Assembly (NCBI RefSeq): GCF_016653635.2
Contig: NZ_CP067420.1
Location: 5,854,001-5,918,000, forward strand
Origin: Skermanella sp. TT6
GTDB lineage: Bacteria; Pseudomonadota; Alphaproteobacteria; Azospirillales; Azospirillaceae
DNA: 64,000 nucleotides
Reading direction: 5' to 3'
The position numbers and the translations under genes were made by a program. Positions within the stretch are counted from its first letter, which is position 1, and each line of letters opens with the position of its first letter. Of this stretch, positions 51,439 through 60,240 are shown piece after piece. The notes beneath the pieces are model-generated. The model worked only from the letters and a program-made list of their open reading frames with translations, searched no databases and was not told the origin of the DNA.

Positions 51439-52647
51439 TCAGGCCCGGGCGAGCGCCTGGTCCAGGTCCTCGATCAGGTCGGCCGCGTCCTCCAGCCCGA
51501 CCGACAGGCGGATGCTGGCCGGGCTGATCCCGACCGCCGCCTTGTCCTCGTCGGAGAGCTTCTGGTGGGTGCTGGTCGCGGGGTGGGTGATCAGGCTCTT
51601 GCTGTCGCCCAGGTTGTTGGAGATCTTGACGATCCGAAGCCCGTTCATCAGCCGGAACGCCTCCGCCTTGCCGCCGGCGACGTCGAAGGCGACCAGCGTG
51701 CTGCCGCCGCCCATCTGGCGCTGCGCCAGCTCGTACTGGGGATGGCTCTTCAGGCCGGGATAGAGCGTCCTGGCGATCCGGGGGTGCCCGTCCAGGAACT
51801 CCGCGATCCGCTGGGCCGCGTCGGTCTGGGCGGCGACCCGCAGGTCCATGGTCTCCAGCCCCTTCAGCAGCAGCCAGGCGTTGAACGGGCTCAGCGCCGG
51901 GCCGGTGTGCCGCAGGAAGGGGGCCAGCGTCTCGGCGAACTTGTCGTCGCACAGGATGGCGCCGCCCAGGCACCGGCCCTGGCCGTCGATATGCTTGGTC
52001 GCGGAATAGACCACGATGTCGGCGCCGAACTCCAATGGCCGCTGGAGCACCGGGGTCGCGAAGACGTTGTCCACCACCACGCGGGCGCCGGCGGCATGGG
52101 CCAGTTCGCAGACCAGGCCCAGGTCCACGATGTCGAGCATCGGGTTGGACGGCGTCTCCAGGAACACGACGTTGGCCGGGCGGCTCAGGGCGTCGCGCCA
52201 CTCCTCCGCCCTGGTGCCGTCCACCAGGGTCGTTTCGATCCCGTACTGGGGCGCCAGGTTCTTGACGATGTGCAGGCACGACCCGAACAGCGCGCGGGGC
52301 GCCACGATGCGGTCGCCGGCCTTGAGCTGGCACATCAGCGCCGCGAACACCGCCGCCATGCCGCTGCCGGTGGCGAAGCAGCGCTGCGCCCCCTCGTAGG
52401 CCGCCAGCCGGTCCTCGAACATGGCGACAGTCGGGTTGCGGAAGCGCGAATAGACATAGCGCAGCCCATCGGTCGCGAAGGCGGCCTCGGCCTCCTCCGC
52501 CGAGCCGTAGACATAGCCCGACGTCATGAAGATGGCTTCGCAGGTCTCGTCGAAGCCGGTCCGCAGGGTGCCGACATGGACCATGCGGGTGCGCGGCCGC
52601 AGCGTTGCGGGGGTGCCGTTCTCGGGGGAAGTGTCGTTCTTGCTCAT
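51439..52647 (-). CDS. metZ: O-succinylhomoserine sulfhydrylase
   Basis: PLP enzyme of 402 residues (cystathionine gamma-synthase family) making homocysteine directly from O-succinylhomoserine and sulfide for methionine synthesis. The PLP lysine is in VYSATKHIDGQGR; SGYVYGSAEEAEAAF, VYSRFRNPTVAMFE and SIRLSVGLEDA are typical MetZ. ATG 52647 lies after a SAM-II riboswitch and terminator, so expression should fall when S-adenosylmethionine is abundant. A start further upstream in frame would lie inside the leader. Confidence 0.95.
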   Translation of the reverse strand: MSKNDTSPENGTPATLRPRTRMVHVGTLRTGFDETCEAIFMTSGYVYGSAEEAEAAFATDGLRYVYSRFRNPTVAMFEDRLAAYEGAQRCFATGSGMAAVFAALMCQLKAGDRIVAPRALFGSCLHIVKNLAPQYGIETTLVDGTRAEEWRDALSRPANVVFLETPSNPMLDIVDLGLVCELAHAAGARVVVDNVFATPVLQRPLEFGADIVVYSATKHIDGQGRCLGGAILCDDKFAETLAPFLRHTGPALSPFNAWLLLKGLETMDLRVAAQTDAAQRIAEFLDGHPRIARTLYPGLKSHPQYELAQRQMGGGSTLVAFDVAGGKAEAFRLMNGLRIVKISNNLGDSKSLITHPATSTHQKLSDEDKAAVGISPASIRLSVGLEDAADLIEDLDQALARA

Positions 52648-52681
52648 GGTGTCGTCGCTCCGCCCGCCGTTGCGGGTACGC

Positions 52682-52712
52682 AAAAAAGCCCCGACCGACA
52701 AGGGATCGAGGC
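52682..52712 (-). terminator. Riboswitch-linked intrinsic terminator upstream of metZ
   Basis: On the minus strand GCCTCGAT pairs with GTCGGGGC (eight pairs, two G-U) around a nine-base loop, followed directly by TTTTTT. It lies between the SAM-II aptamer and the metZ start, so it fits premature termination control. Confidence 0.8.
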
Positions 52713-52729
52713 GCGGATGCGACTCCAAA

Positions 52730-52785
52730 CCTTTTTAGCAGCTTGTTTTACGTGGCCTGCAAGCCGGTCGCCAAATCACCACGTT
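52730..52785 (-). ncRNA. SAM-II riboswitch aptamer
   Basis: Read on the minus strand, the sequence holds P1 arms CGTGG and CCACG, the conserved GTGATTTGG, CGGCTTGCAGG, the AAAACAAG linker and the terminal GCTAAAAAGG. These are the defining blocks of the SAM-II (metA/SAM-alpha) class, with its H-type pseudoknot. It precedes metZ by about 80 bases, the usual position and target in Alphaproteobacteria. Confidence 0.93.
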
Positions 52786-52942
52786 TCGCGCGTTCTAGCC
52801 GGGTCGTGGGAGGGCGTCAAGATCCATGTCGAAAGGGTCGCGACCCCGATGCCGCGCCGCCGCGCATACGTCTTATTAACTATGTTTCTGTACTCAGGGT
52901 CTCTGCTTTTGTCTCAATCATGCTCGGACTCTCGGGTCGCTG

Positions 52943-54838
52943 ATGAAAACCTTCCTTAAACGGCATGCGCGGGTGATCGCGATCGTGGCAGCCCTGGTGG
53001 TCACCGGGGCGCTGACCGGCGGCGCCGGGCTGGCCTATGTCTACGCTTCCGGCTCCGGCGGTGCGGCGGCGCTGCTCAGCCGGATCGACCGGCAGGAGGT
53101 CGGGCAGAGCGAGTTCGCCGATCGTCTCGCCGCCGGACGGATCGCGTCCCTCGCCGTCGCCGGCAACCGGATCGAATTCACCGACCGCGACGGCGTCCAC
53201 GGCGTCACCACCGTCCTGTGGACCGACGCCCTGCGTCAGGCGGTCGCGGCCCCCGGCATCCCGATGACCGTCGAGCCGACGGAGGGCGGCGCCCTGCTGA
53301 CCACCAACCGCTGGCTCGACGTGCTGCTGAAGCTGAACATGGTGGGCTTCCTGGCCTTCGCCCTGGTCTTCATGGTCAGCATGATGCGCTCGCCGGTCAA
53401 GAAGGCGGGCACCGCCACCTCCCACGTCCGGTTCTCCGACGTGGCCGGCGTGGACGAGGCGAGGGCCGAGCTGACCGAGCTGGTCGATTTCCTGAAGCAT
53501 CCGGGCCGGTTCAAGGGCATCGGCGCCGGCATCCCCAAGGGCGTGCTCCTGGTCGGTCCTCCCGGCACCGGAAAGACCCTGCTGGCCCGCGCCGTGGCGG
53601 GGGAGGCGGGGGTGCCGTTCTACGCCGTCACCGGGTCCGACTTCGTGGAGATGTATGTCGGCGTCGGCGCCGCGCGCATCCGCCGGCTGTTCCGCGACGC
53701 CCGCAAGCGCGCGCCCTGCATCCTGTTCATCGACGAGATCGACGCGCTGGCCCGGGCCCGCGGCGCCACCTCGCCGAGCGGCGGCCAGATCGAGACCGAG
53801 AACACCCTGAACCAGCTCCTGGCCGAGATGGACGGCTTCGCCCGGGCCAGCGGCCTGATCGTGATCGCGGCGACCAACCGGGTGGACGTGCTCGACCCCG
53901 CGATCGTGCGGCCCGGCCGGTTCGACCGGCACGTCTTCGTCGGCAATCCCGACATCAAGGGCCGCGCCGCCATCCTGGCGGTCCATGCCGCCCGCGTGGC
54001 GCTGGACTCCGACGTGGACCTGACGCTGGTGGCGCGCGGCACGCCCGGCATGTCGGGCGCCGACCTCGCCAACCTCGTCAACGAGGCGGCGCTCCGGGCG
54101 GCCCGCGCGGGCCGCGCCCTGGTCTCCATGGCCGACTTCGAGCAGGCCCGCGACAAGATCGTCATGGGTGGCGAGAAGGCCACCGTCATGTCCGAGGACG
54201 AGCGCCGCCTGACCGCCTTCCACGAGGCCGGGCACGCGCTGGTCGCCTGGCGCTCCAGGCATTCCGACCCGGTCCACAAGGTCACCATCGTGCCGCGCGG
54301 CCGGTCGCTGGGCATGATGGTCCGGCTGCCGCTGGAGGACCGCTTCTGCCTGTCCCGGGCGCGGCTGGAGGCCGAGCTGGACGTCACCATGGGCGGCAGG
54401 GCGGCCGAGGAGATCGTGTTCGGCAGGGACTTCGTGACCACCGGCGCCGCCGGCGACATCCAGATGGCGACCGACATCGCGACCAAGATGGTCACCACCT
54501 GGGGCATGTCCGACCGATTCGGCATGGTCGCCTACGGCGGGGGCGCGGCACCGGCCGCCGCGACCGCGGCGCGCTCCCCCGCCGGCGAGCCGGGCGCCCT
54601 GTCGCCCCAGGTCGCCGAGGAGGTGCGCGGCATCATCGACGCGGCATACCGCCGCGCATACGACCTGATCGCCGCCGACCTGCCCCGCCTGCACGAACTG
54701 GCCGACGGCCTGCTGCGCGACGAAACCCTCGATGCCGCCGCCGTCCGGGCCATCCTGGAGCGGGACGCGGACCGCGGGGCGCCGCCCAGCGTCAGGCTTG
54801 TCCAGGCCGATCCGGACCATTATGAATTGGCGGTATGA
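52943..54838 (+). CDS. FtsH-like membrane AAA metalloprotease
   Basis: ATP-dependent protease of 631 residues. TM1 about 10-35, periplasmic domain, TM2 about 128-148, AAA domain with Walker A GPPGTGKT (205-212), pore loop FVEMYVGVGA, Walker B ILFIDEIDAL (260 on) and second region of homology ATNRVDVLDPAIVRPGRFDR. The zinc site HEAGH is at 427-431 and GDIQMATDIA contains the third-ligand region. The sequence departs from housekeeping FtsH in the periplasmic and C-terminal parts, and the gene lacks the usual ftsH neighbours (tilS, folP). It is probably a second paralogue. It is divergent from metZ. Confidence 0.9.
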   Translation: MKTFLKRHARVIAIVAALVVTGALTGGAGLAYVYASGSGGAAALLSRIDRQEVGQSEFADRLAAGRIASLAVAGNRIEFTDRDGVHGVTTVLWTDALRQAVAAPGIPMTVEPTEGGALLTTNRWLDVLLKLNMVGFLAFALVFMVSMMRSPVKKAGTATSHVRFSDVAGVDEARAELTELVDFLKHPGRFKGIGAGIPKGVLLVGPPGTGKTLLARAVAGEAGVPFYAVTGSDFVEMYVGVGAARIRRLFRDARKRAPCILFIDEIDALARARGATSPSGGQIETENTLNQLLAEMDGFARASGLIVIAATNRVDVLDPAIVRPGRFDRHVFVGNPDIKGRAAILAVHAARVALDSDVDLTLVARGTPGMSGADLANLVNEAALRAARAGRALVSMADFEQARDKIVMGGEKATVMSEDERRLTAFHEAGHALVAWRSRHSDPVHKVTIVPRGRSLGMMVRLPLEDRFCLSRARLEAELDVTMGGRAAEEIVFGRDFVTTGAAGDIQMATDIATKMVTTWGMSDRFGMVAYGGGAAPAAATAARSPAGEPGALSPQVAEEVRGIIDAAYRRAYDLIAADLPRLHELADGLLRDETLDAAAVRAILERDADRGAPPSVRLVQADPDHYELAV

Positions 54839-54881
54839 GTCGGCCCGACCACGACCGAGCCGCAATGATCAAGGTGCCGCA

Positions 54882-55262
54882 ATGAAGAAGTTCCTCCTGG
54901 CCGCCGCCGTCCTCGCCCTGGCGGGATGCGCCGACAAGCCCGCCGGGCCGGGCGCCGCCGTGGTGATCCCGGAAGCCGCCCCCCTGGTCACGCTGGATGA
55001 CAGCGACCGGACGATCATCGACCAGACCCTCCAGGCGGCGTCGCGCGGGGGCGTCGGCAAGCCGGTCCAGTGGTCCAACCCGGCGACCGGCAAGAACGGC
55101 GCCGTCACGGTGATCCGCCAGGGCTACACCCGCGACGGCAAGCTCTGCCAGGAATTCCACCTGGTCGCCAGCAAGGGCGTCGTCCGCGCCCAGCAGGTCG
55201 GCAAGGCCTGCCGCGAGTCGGGCAAATGGTCCCCCGAAGGCGGCTATACCCTGGGGAGCTGA
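54882..55262 (+). CDS. Lipoprotein, RT0821/Lpp0805 (17-kDa antigen-like) family
   Basis: Protein of 126 residues with lipobox LALAGC at about residues 11-16, so a lipid-anchored envelope protein. LDDSDRTIIDQTLQAASRG, WSNPATGKNGAVTVI and RDGKLCQEFHL resemble the surface-antigen domain of the 17-kDa/RT0821 family. It begins 43 bp after the FtsH-like gene on the same strand and may be co-transcribed. Function unknown. Confidence 0.8.
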   Translation: MKKFLLAAAVLALAGCADKPAGPGAAVVIPEAAPLVTLDDSDRTIIDQTLQAASRGGVGKPVQWSNPATGKNGAVTVIRQGYTRDGKLCQEFHLVASKGVVRAQQVGKACRESGKWSPEGGYTLGS

Positions 55263-55320
55263 AGCTTTCCCCAGGCACCATCCGGATAGCGGTCGGGGAG
55301 ATTGCCGCGAAGGCGGAAGC

Positions 55321-55653
55321 TTAATCCGCCGAGCGGCCCTCCACCTCCGCGAAGTTCCTGATCACGACGTCGCCCTCGGGAAAATGGGCGACCACCCGCA
55401 ATTCCCCGCCCATTGCCTCGACGAATCGCCTGAGATTGCTGACATACATGTCTGTGCGTTTTTCCATCTTCGCGACGGCGGATTGATCGACCTTCAATGT
55501 CTCGCCAAGCGCGGCCTGGGTCAGGCGCCGCGCTTCACGCAACTCGTGCAGCGCCATCTCATTGCGCAGGAGGTTCTTCTTTTCCTCGATCCGAGCCTTG
55601 CTTTCGGGGCTCATTTTGGATCGCAGGACTGCGAAGCTCTTGCGTCCACTCAT
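55321..55653 (-). CDS. XRE-family antitoxin (HigA-like)
   Basis: Helix-turn-helix protein of 110 residues. RRLTQAALGETLKVDQSAVAKMEKRTDMYVSNL is a Cro/C1 HTH of the HigA2/MqsA-neighbour type; the C-terminal VVAHFPEGDVVIRNF strand may contact the toxin. It is the second gene of the pair, with start codon overlapping the toxin stop by four bases. The order toxin-antitoxin is characteristic of higBA. Confidence 0.9.
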   Translation of the reverse strand: MSGRKSFAVLRSKMSPESKARIEEKKNLLRNEMALHELREARRLTQAALGETLKVDQSAVAKMEKRTDMYVSNLRRFVEAMGGELRVVAHFPEGDVVIRNFAEVEGRSAD

Positions 55654-56012
55654 TGGATCAACCCTTCCTCTCTCAACTCGTCGAGATACACGTCATAGAG
55701 ATCATCGGCGACCGGTATCATTTCTTGGTAGAAGCGATCCCGTCCGGTCTTGTCGCCACCTATCAGAAGAATGGCCTGCCGCCGGGGGTCAAAGGCGTAG
55801 AATAGGCGGATAGGCCGTCCGCCGCTCTGTATCCTCAGTTCGCGCATATGTCCGTGCCGGGAGCCGTTGACGCCCGAAGAATAGGGAAACCGGAGGCGGG
55901 CTCCCTGCTCGGTCAAGAGGTCGACGATCGCCGCGACGTCTTCCTGTTCCGACTCGGCCAGGGTATCCCACCAATCCTCGAATTCATCGGTGTGTTCAAC
56001 GGTGGTCGTCAT
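55650..56012 (-). CDS. RelE/ParE superfamily toxin (HigB-like)
   Basis: Toxin of 120 residues. VEHTDEFEDWWDTLAESEQEDV, the GSRHGHMRELRIQSGGRPIRLFYAFDPRR core and LLIGGDKTGRDRFYQEMIP are typical of HigB-type mRNA interferases; the conserved lysine and arginines expected for ribosome-dependent cleavage are present. Start uncertain: ATG 56012 is taken, but ATG 56030 and 56039 are in frame and no clear ribosome site is seen for any. A perfect palindrome lies immediately upstream. Confidence 0.88.
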   Translation of the reverse strand: MTTTVEHTDEFEDWWDTLAESEQEDVAAIVDLLTEQGARLRFPYSSGVNGSRHGHMRELRIQSGGRPIRLFYAFDPRRQAILLIGGDKTGRDRFYQEMIPVADDLYDVYLDELREEGLIQ

Positions 56013-56020
56013 GAAGCAAG

Positions 56021-56042
56021 GATATGCCATTGACGGCATATC
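56021..56042. promoter_or_regulatory. Palindromic operator candidate of the higBA-like module
   Basis: GATATGCC-ATTGAC-GGCATATC, a perfect 8-bp inverted repeat with a 6-base spacer, directly ahead of the toxin start. Antitoxins of this type bind such sites to autorepress. Confidence 0.7.
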
Positions 56043-56084
56043 TTCAACAAACGGCTGGTCCTGGTGCCCTTTGCTGCAACGGCC

Positions 56085-58832
56085 TCACCCGCCCAGCATC
56101 GCCCGCAGCCGGTAAAGCTCGTCGAGCGCCGCCTTCGGCGTCAGATCGTCCGGGTTGATCGCCTTCAGCGCCTGCTCGACCGGCGACGGCCCGGCCGGGG
56201 CCGCCGGTTCCGGGTCCTTCCGACGCAGGGCCACGCTGAACAGCGGCAGGTCGTCGGCCAGCCGGGCGACGCTCACGCCGTGCTCGCCCTTCTCCAGGAT
56301 CTCCAGCACCTGTTCGGCCCGCGCGATCACCGCCTCCGGCAAACCCGCCAGCTTGGCCACGTGGATGCCGTAGCTGCGGTCGGCCGAGCCCGCCGCGACC
56401 TCGTGCAGGAAGACCACCTCGCCCTGCCACTCCTTGATCCGCATGGTGTGGCAGGACAGCCGGGGCAGCTTGGCGGCCAGGGTCGTCAGCTCGTGGTAGT
56501 GGGTCGCGAACAGCGCCCGGCAGCGGGTCGCCTCGTGCAGGTGCTCGACGCAGGCCCAGGCGATCGACAGCCCGTCGAAGGTCGCCGTGCCCCGGCCGAT
56601 CTCGTCCAGGATCACCAGCGCGCGGGGTCCGGCCTGGTTCAGGATCGCCGCCGTCTCGACCATCTCGACCATGAAGGTGGAGCGCCCGCGCGCCAGGTCG
56701 TCGGCGGCGCCCACGCGGCTGAACAGCCGGTCGACCACGCCGATCCGGCACCGCTCCGCCGGAACGAAGCTGCCGATCTGGGCCATCACCGCGATCAGCG
56801 CGTTCTGGCGCAGGAAGGTGGATTTGCCCGCCATGTTGGGGCCGGTCAGCAGCCACAGCCGGTCGTCGGGAGCGAGATTGCAGTCGTTGGCGACGAACCG
56901 CGAGCCGTCCGACGCGGTCAGCGCCGCCTCGACCACCGGGTGCCGGCCGCCCCTGATGTCGAACTCCAGGCTGTCGTCCACGACCGGCCGGCAATAGCGC
57001 CGCTCCTCCGCCAGCTCGGCCAGCGCCGTCGTCACGTCCAGCAGGGCCAGCGCGCGGGCGGCCTCGCCGATCCGGTCGGCCCGGGCGGTGGTGTCGCCGA
57101 CCAGCTCGTCGAACAGCGCCAGCTCCACCGCCACCGCCTTGTCTGCCGCCTCCGAGATCTTCCGCTCCAGCTCGCCCAGCTCGACCGTGGTGAAGCGGAC
57201 GGCGCTCGCCAGCGTCTGGCGGTGGATGAAGGTCTCCGCCGCCTTGCCGGACATCAGCTTGTCGGCGTGGGTCGGCGTCACCTCGATGTAATAGCCCAAG
57301 ACGTTGTTGTGCCGGATCTTCAGCCCGGACACGCCGGACAGGTCGGCATAGCGCGCCTGCATCGCGGCGATCAGCCGGCGGCTCTCGTCCCGCAGGGTCA
57401 CCAGGTCGTCCAGGTGGAGCGCGAAGCCCCGGGCGATGAAGCCGCCGTCGCGGGCCAGCAGCGGCAGGTCGGGCGCCAGCGCGCGCTCCAGCCGGTCGAT
57501 CAGGGTGGAATGCTCGCCCAGGCCCGCCGCCGCCGTCTCGATCCCGGCGGGTCCCGGCGTCATGCCGGCGCCGGCCAGGACGCGGCGCATCTCCACGGCG
57601 CGCACCAGCCCGTCGCGGACGCAGGCCAGGTCGCGCGGCCCGCCCCGGCCCAGCGCCAGCCGCGACAGCGCCCGCTCCATGTCGGGGCATTGGCGCAGCA
57701 GCGCCCGCGCCTCCGCCCGGACCCGGTCCTCCGCCAGGAAGAAATCCACCATGTCCAGCCGGCCGGAGATCTCGCCCCTGTCGGTCGAGGGGGCCGACAG
57801 CCACGCCGCCAGCAGGCGGGCGCCGGGACCGGTCACGGTGCGGTCGATCGCGGCCAGCAGGCTGCCCCGGCGCTCGCCGGTCAGCGTTCGGGTCAGCTCC
57901 AGGTTCCGGCGGGTCGCCTGGTCGATCTCCATGACGGCGCCCTGGGCCAGCTGGCGCGGCGGGTTCAGCCGCGGCACCCGGCCTTTCTGGGTCAGCTCCA
58001 CATAGTCCACCAGCGCGCCGGCCGCCGCGACCTCGGCCCGGCTGAAGCTGCCGAAGGCGTCCAGCGTGCCGACGCCGAACAGGTCGAGCAGCCGGCGACG
58101 CCCGTTCTCGCTGTCGAACCGGCTGTTCGGCTGGACCGTCAGCCGGCTCTTCCACTCGCCGAACAGCTCGAACAGGTCGGGCTGCTGGACCAGCCGCTCG
58201 GGCAGCACCAGCTCCTGCGGGTCGAGTCGCTGGAGCGCCGCCGCCAGACCGTCCCGGCTCACCGGCTGGAGCGTCAGCTCGCCCGTGGACAGGTCCAGCC
58301 AGGCGAGGCCGGCGCCGCCCGCCGTCTCGGCGAGCGCGCCCAGGAAATTGTTGGCGCGGGCGTCCAGCAGGCTGTCCTCGGTCAGCGTGCCGGGGGTGAC
58401 GACCCGCACCACCGCCCGCCTGACCACCGACTTGCCGCCGCGCTTCTTGGCCTCGGCAGGGTCCTCCATCTGCTCGCAGATCGCCACCCGGTGGCCGTGG
58501 CGGATCAGGCGCAGCAGGTAATTCTCGTGGCTGTGGACCGGCACCCCGCACATGGGGATGTCCTCGCCGTTGTGCTGGCCGCGCCGGGTCAGGGTGATGT
58601 CCAGCGTCGCCGCTGCGGCCACCGCGTCGTCGAAGAACAGCTCGTAGAAGTCGCCCATCCGGTAGAACAGCAGGCAGCCCGGATGGGCCTGCTTGATCTC
58701 CAGGTACTGCGCCATCATCGGAGTCGAGGCGGGCGGGATCGCTGACGGGGAGGCAAGCGTTGTGTCGGGCACGGCAACCGGATCGCTGTCGGGAAAGGTG
58801 TTCTCGGGACGTTTCGTCTCGGGGGCTCTCAT
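56085..58832 (-). CDS. mutS: DNA mismatch repair protein MutS
   Basis: Mismatch-recognising ATPase of 915 residues. The mismatch-binding Phe is in [17 protein letters not shown] (GxFYE pattern), Walker [15 protein letters not shown] is near residue 665, and Walker [16 protein letters not shown] and the C-terminal [21 protein letters not shown] are complete. The first ~38 residues are an extra non-conserved extension. A TA module lies just downstream, where glnD is found in many related genomes. Confidence 0.97.
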   Translation of the reverse strand: MRAPETKRPENTFPDSDPVAVPDTTLASPSAIPPASTPMMAQYLEIKQAHPGCLLFYRMGDFYELFFDDAVAAAATLDITLTRRGQHNGEDIPMCGVPVHSHENYLLRLIRHGHRVAICEQMEDPAEAKKRGGKSVVRRAVVRVVTPGTLTEDSLLDARANNFLGALAETAGGAGLAWLDLSTGELTLQPVSRDGLAAALQRLDPQELVLPERLVQQPDLFELFGEWKSRLTVQPNSRFDSENGRRRLLDLFGVGTLDAFGSFSRAEVAAAGALVDYVELTQKGRVPRLNPPRQLAQGAVMEIDQATRRNLELTRTLTGERRGSLLAAIDRTVTGPGARLLAAWLSAPSTDRGEISGRLDMVDFFLAEDRVRAEARALLRQCPDMERALSRLALGRGGPRDLACVRDGLVRAVEMRRVLAGAGMTPGPAGIETAAAGLGEHSTLIDRLERALAPDLPLLARDGGFIARGFALHLDDLVTLRDESRRLIAAMQARYADLSGVSGLKIRHNNVLGYYIEVTPTHADKLMSGKAAETFIHRQTLASAVRFTTVELGELERKISEAADKAVAVELALFDELVGDTTARADRIGEAARALALLDVTTALAELAEERRYCRPVVDDSLEFDIRGGRHPVVEAALTASDGSRFVANDCNLAPDDRLWLLTGPNMAGKSTFLRQNALIAVMAQIGSFVPAERCRIGVVDRLFSRVGAADDLARGRSTFMVEMVETAAILNQAGPRALVILDEIGRGTATFDGLSIAWACVEHLHEATRCRALFATHYHELTTLAAKLPRLSCHTMRIKEWQGEVVFLHEVAAGSADRSYGIHVAKLAGLPEAVIARAEQVLEILEKGEHGVSVARLADDLPLFSVALRRKDPEPAAPAGPSPVEQALKAINPDDLTPKAALDELYRLRAMLGG

Positions 58833-58946
58833 GGCGGCGCCACCCTAGCACGCCGGACGCACCATGGCCTAGGCACGCGGCTGCGCCGGGGCTAGACTGG
58901 GCTCCAGGACTATGAAATAGGCACGCACACGGGGGTATGCACCATC

Positions 58947-59477
58947 ATGGCCAGGAACAACGCCGGTACCAGACGGGTGCGCGAGATGGTGGCCCTGTTC
59001 GAGAACCGGCCCGATTTCGACCGGGCCGTGGTGGCCCTGATGCGGGCCGGCTTCGACCGCACCGACCTCAGCGTCCTGTCCAGCCACGAGTCGATCGACG
59101 TCGCGGGCCGGCCGGCCATGCCGCGGGACGAGGCGCTGACCGCGCTCCTGGGCGACCTCAACTATGCCTTCCCGCTGACCACCGCCGGGCTGATCGCGAT
59201 CGTCGGCGGTCCGATCGCCGGCCCGATCGCGGCGCTGGTGGCGGCCGGGGTCGGCGGTGCCGCGGTCAAGGAGTACCTGGACGAGGTGACCGCCCATCCG
59301 GAGACCGAGGACTTCGCCCGCGCGCTGGAAGCCGGCGGCGTGATCCTGTGGGTCTGCGTCGACGACGACCCGGCGCGGGAGCAGCGGGCGCGCGACGCCC
59401 TGACCGCGTCGGGCGGGCGCAACGTCCATGTGGCGGAGCGGGACAAGACGGCCGCCGCGGGCGCCGGCGACAGCTGA
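58947..59477 (+). CDS. Hypothetical protein, general stress protein 17M-like domain
   Basis: Protein of 176 residues. MVALFENRPDFDRAVVALMRAGFDRTDLSVLS resembles the YflT/GsiB-17M-like N-terminal domain. A glycine/alanine-rich hydrophobic stretch (about 78-108, IAIVGGPIAGPIAALVAAGVGG) follows, as in membrane-associated alphaproteobacterial homologues. GVILWVCVDDDPAREQRARD in the C-terminal part is also typical. Function unknown; divergent from mutS. Confidence 0.7.
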   Translation: MARNNAGTRRVREMVALFENRPDFDRAVVALMRAGFDRTDLSVLSSHESIDVAGRPAMPRDEALTALLGDLNYAFPLTTAGLIAIVGGPIAGPIAALVAAGVGGAAVKEYLDEVTAHPETEDFARALEAGGVILWVCVDDDPAREQRARDALTASGGRNVHVAERDKTAAAGAGDS

Positions 59478-59600
59478 CCGGCATCGCCCGATCGCTCCGG
59501 CCGCCGCTCTTTATCGGAGGGTTCCTCACCGCTTCCGCGTCCCTTTCCCGCCCGCGCCGTTTCTTCTTCATCCTTCGCCACCGGCGACTGGCAGGCCCCG

Positions 59601-59717
59601 ATGATCGCGGGCGGCGTCCTGGCCAGCATCCTCGGTCTCTACGCCCTGATGCGGCCCCGGCACGTGGAGGAGGAGGACGACATGGCTGCGGCGGCGCAGG
59701 CGGAGCCGGCGGAATGA
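59601..59717 (+). CDS. Possible small membrane protein (38 residues)
   Basis: Short frame beginning MIAGGVLASILGLYALMRP with one hydrophobic helix and a strongly acidic, then alanine-rich end. GGCAGG lies five bases upstream. The size and lack of any comparison make it tentative. Confidence 0.3.
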   Translation: MIAGGVLASILGLYALMRPRHVEEEDDMAAAAQAEPAE

Positions 59718-59739
59718 ACACGGCCCGTTCCGCCCGCCC

Positions 59740-59997
59740 TCACTCCTCCCGGTAACCCTTGTCGCGCATGCATTTGGAGAAGATCTCCCGGCGATAGGAG
59801 AATTGCGGGGTTTCCGGGCTGGGACGGCGCGGGTAGCCCCGCAGCTGCATCTTGACGTCGACCTGCTCGGCGCATTCGCTCTCGGCGACGGACTGGGCGC
59901 TCCGGGTGGGCTCCCACCGCGTCGCATTGTCGCTGCCCGAGCAGCCGCCGAGGATCAGCAGGGCCGCCGCGGCATGGGAAAACGGATTCCGGATCAT
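59740..59997 (-). CDS. Small lipoprotein, unknown family
   Basis: Protein of 85 residues with lipobox LILGGC near residue 17 and a mature part with three further cysteines (SECAEQV, FSKCMRDKGY). It is not recognised. ATG 59997 is preceded by AAGGAGAG. The C-terminal CMRDKGY resembles endings of small outer-membrane lipoproteins of unknown role. Confidence 0.65.
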   Translation of the reverse strand: MIRNPFSHAAAALLILGGCSGSDNATRWEPTRSAQSVAESECAEQVDVKMQLRGYPRRPSPETPQFSYRREIFSKCMRDKGYREE

Positions 59998-60240
59998 TGT
60001 CTCTCCTTGCCGCGGCCTGTCCCGAAGATGCTTAACCAACTAACGGTTAATCGTCGGCCGGGGCAGTCCAGTCATGCGATTACAACCGTCTTGCGGAGCA
60101 ATTTCACTATGATACCGTTCACCACAAGATAACAGGCCTACTTCCCCCTGCCTTTCGTCATGGGCGGCAGGGGGAGATCCGGCCGCCACCACGATCGCCC
60201 GCGGCCCCACGCCGGCAGCGGGCCGTCCATGAGGAAACGT

